Below are positions 62,409 through 64,000 of a DNA stretch of 64,000 nucleotides, in pieces (position 1 is the stretch's first letter; each line of letters starts with the position of its first letter). The notes under the pieces were generated by a model. It was not told the DNA's origin and ran no database searches. It worked only from the letters and a program-made list of their open reading frames with translations. The DNA is taken from the NCBI RefSeq assembly GCF_031326205.1, contig NZ_CP133721.1, positions 1,488,001-1,552,000 of the forward strand. Reading direction: 5' to 3'. This stretch comes from Flavobacterium sp. 20NA77.7 (GTDB lineage: Bacteria > Bacteroidota > Bacteroidia > Flavobacteriales > Flavobacteriaceae). A program made the translations under genes and the position numbers.

Positions 62409-63410
62409 ATGAAGAACAGCCCATTCCATATCCTAATCATTTCACTGTTTTTTTATTCTACTATCGCACAAAATAATTTAATAAAAATTGAGGGGTTTAC
62501 ACAAGGAACTACCTACCACATCAGTTATTATGATAAAAAAAATCGAAATTTTAAAGCTGAAATTGAAAAAATACTATTAGATTTTGACTTTTCTGTTTCT
62601 ACTTATAATCCTAACTCTATTATTTCAAAAATAAACACAAACCAAACAGTAGATGTAGATGACTATTTTATTACCTGTTTTAAAAAAGCCAAAAAAATTT
62701 GGAAACAAACAGAAGGTGCTTTTGACCCTACAGTTCAACCCCTTGTGAGTTATTGGGGATTTTGGAAGAATAAAAGAGAAAAAATAGATTCTAAAAAAAT
62801 AGATTCCATTTTAAAATTTGTTGACTTTAAATTAATTGAGCTAAAAGGACATAAAATAATTAAAAAAGACCCTAGAGTTTCATTAGATTTTAATGCTTTT
62901 GCGCAAGGATATTCTGTAGATGTAATTTCAAATTTCTTAAAAAAGAAAAAATGCAAATCCTTTATTGTTGAAATTGGCGGTGAAGTGTATGCAAAAGGGA
63001 AAAAGAAAAATAGAGATTATTGGAAAATAGGAATTGAAGAACCTATTGATAATTCTACTAGTAACAATCCATTAAAAGCAATTATTAAATTAAAAAATAT
63101 GGCTATTGCAACATCTGGAAATTATCGCAAATATTTTGAAGAAAACGGCATTAAATATGCACATCACATAGATCCAAAAACGGGATATCCAACTAAAAAT
63201 AATTTATTAAGTGCTACCATACTCTCAAAAAAAGGCATTACCTCAGATGCTACCGCCACTGGAATATTAGTAATGGGATTAGAAAAAGCAAAGTTATTTT
63301 TGGCAAAAAATAAAAAAATAAAAGCCTATCTCATTTATTCGGATGAAATAGGCAATTTTACTATTTATAAATCTTCTCAAATCAACAAATGGCTTGAATT
63401 TGAAAATTAA
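62409..63410 (+). CDS. apbE: FAD:protein FMN transferase
   Basis: Attaches FMN covalently to Ser/Thr of target proteins outside the cytoplasm. 333 residues with a signal peptide (FYSTIAQNN). Motifs: IEGFTQGTTYHISY, SLDFNAFAQGYSVD, HHIDPKTGYPT, and the catalytic metal-binding SDATATGILVMG. The neighbour on the opposite strand is a DUF2271/T9SS protein, with stops 5 nt apart. An ApbE-DUF2271 pair suggests flavin chemistry at the envelope. Confidence 0.95.
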   Translation: MKNSPFHILIISLFFYSTIAQNNLIKIEGFTQGTTYHISYYDKKNRNFKAEIEKILLDFDFSVSTYNPNSIISKINTNQTVDVDDYFITCFKKAKKIWKQTEGAFDPTVQPLVSYWGFWKNKREKIDSKKIDSILKFVDFKLIELKGHKIIKKDPRVSLDFNAFAQGYSVDVISNFLKKKKCKSFIVEIGGEVYAKGKKKNRDYWKIGIEEPIDNSTSNNPLKAIIKLKNMAIATSGNYRKYFEENGIKYAHHIDPKTGYPTKNNLLSATILSKKGITSDATATGILVMGLEKAKLFLAKNKKIKAYLIYSDEIGNFTIYKSSQINKWLEFEN

Positions 63411-63415
63411 TTATT

Positions 63416-64000
63416 TTACTTTTTTATTATTTCATAACTTGAAGTTCCTTTTGCATTAGAAACAGAAACAACATAATTTCCTGACTCTAAATTAGATAAA
63501 TCAATTTGTTTTGTTTCATTTACTATTGCTTTAATTTCTTCAAAATAAACCAACTTACCAGACAAATCAAATATTTTAATGGTATCAATTTCATTTTTAA
63601 CATCCATACTTAACAAGCCAGTTGTTGGAACAGGATAAAACACAGCAAAGGGTTGAGCATCATTAAAGGTTTCAGCAGTCATTAAAGAGGGTGCCCAGTC
63701 TAATACAACGTTATTAATATAAGTATCACCAGTAGGCGTTAAATGAACAGCTGTTGGACCTTTAGTAAAAGAAAAACTAATTAATTCATTATGATTATTA
63801 CTTCCAGAATCTACCCAAGAACTTTCTATCCAAATTTTATATATTCCGTCCGCAACAGTAGTTCCATTTACAGTACCAACTACATTTTTACCATCCCAAG
63901 TAATTGATCTTGCTCCAAATGCTGGTGGAGTAGATGAAGATGTTAATGTAGCGCCTGAAGTAGCATCGGTAACATTGCATGCGGCAGCTAGTGCATTTGA
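63416..64000 (-). CDS. DUF2271-like T9SS type A cargo (partial, N-terminus beyond window)
   Basis: 194 residues in window, open to base 64000. The upstream part (63700-64000) reads GARSITWDGKNVVGTVNG, then DGIYKIWIESSWVDSGSNNHE, which matches the DUF2271 pattern (YxIWxExSW). The last ~80 residues form a type A sorting domain (FAVFYPVPTTGLLSMDV, IKIFDLSGKLV). The ATG at 63682 is internal, not the start. It would be secreted by T9SS. Neighbour apbE suggests flavin or haem-linked redox at the surface. Confidence 0.82.
   Translation of the reverse strand, partial: SNALAAACNVTDATSGATLTSSSTPPAFGARSITWDGKNVVGTVNGTTVADGIYKIWIESSWVDSGSNNHNELISFSFTKGPTAVHLTPTGDTYINNVVLDWAPSLMTAETFNDAQPFAVFYPVPTTGLLSMDVKNEIDTIKIFDLSGKLVYFEEIKAIVNETKQIDLSNLESGNYVVSVSNAKGTSSYEIIKK

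Overview
The window is AT-rich, densely packed chromosomal DNA from a member of the Bacteroidota, almost certainly Flavobacteriaceae and Flavobacterium-like. The evidence is the gliding gene gldI, type IX secretion (T9SS) sorting domains of both classes, promoters of the Bacteroidota type (TTTG or TTG, about 19-23 nt, TAnnTTTG), a lack of Shine-Dalgarno sequences, and many flavobacterial lipoproteins and DUF families. No prophage, IS transposase, CRISPR array or rRNA operon is visible.

Layout. 1-11.7 kb is core metabolism and information processing: dapA (cut by the window edge), a 5'-nucleotidase split into two genes, ligA, the rpsF-rpsR-rplI ribosomal operon, a LytTR response regulator, priA and gpsA. 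11.9-18.9 kb is a minus-strand run: iron alcohol dehydrogenase, nadD, a four-helix-bundle protein, gmk, yicC, an EamA transporter, an ArsC-family protein, a DUF3298 lipoprotein and trxB. 19-30.8 kb is a plus-strand run: a pRiA4b ORF-3-like protein, a nucleoid-associated protein, an unusual Nramp transporter, an SDR enzyme, an ABC exporter, a T9SS type B cargo, crcB, a DHH phosphoesterase and three consecutive peptidyl-prolyl isomerases starting with gldI. 30.8-34.6 kb is the accessory region: short-period repeats, stem-loops sharing a GTTAGC-type core, three unknown small proteins and an arsenic operon with no exporter in the window. 34.6-50 kb holds corA, hutI, a long RluA-type synthase, a DPP-IV-like peptidase, a T9SS leucine-rich-repeat cargo, a Met/Cys PLP enzyme with a divergent Lrp regulator, lpdA, a protease-RimK fusion followed by three small genes, and hutH. 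50-64 kb holds two unknown small genes, gcvT, typA, rpsT, two identical tRNA-Glu genes, proS, a repetitive Trp/Gly/Arg-rich lipoprotein, a FadL-like porin, rimO, a YdcH protein, and apbE next to a DUF2271/T9SS cargo cut by the window edge.

How the parts work together. Several genes serve the cell surface and envelope: gldI and two cyclophilin-FKBP proteins (envelope protein folding), three T9SS cargoes, and an ApbE-DUF2271 pair that suggests flavinylated envelope redox chemistry. Histidine catabolism is split between hutI and hutH about 11 kb apart, with no hutU here.

The least explained signals are non-coding. Many gene 3' ends run into arrays of phased 7-, 8- or 10-nt units, in places including the stop codon. 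One such array forms a large inverted pair between yicC and the EamA gene. Two copies of a possible structured RNA lie at 30.85 kb (minus) and 60.5 kb (plus). A 15-nt direct repeat (TTTGTTAGCGGTCAT) at 31.79 and 34.14 kb brackets a 2.3 kb accessory segment.
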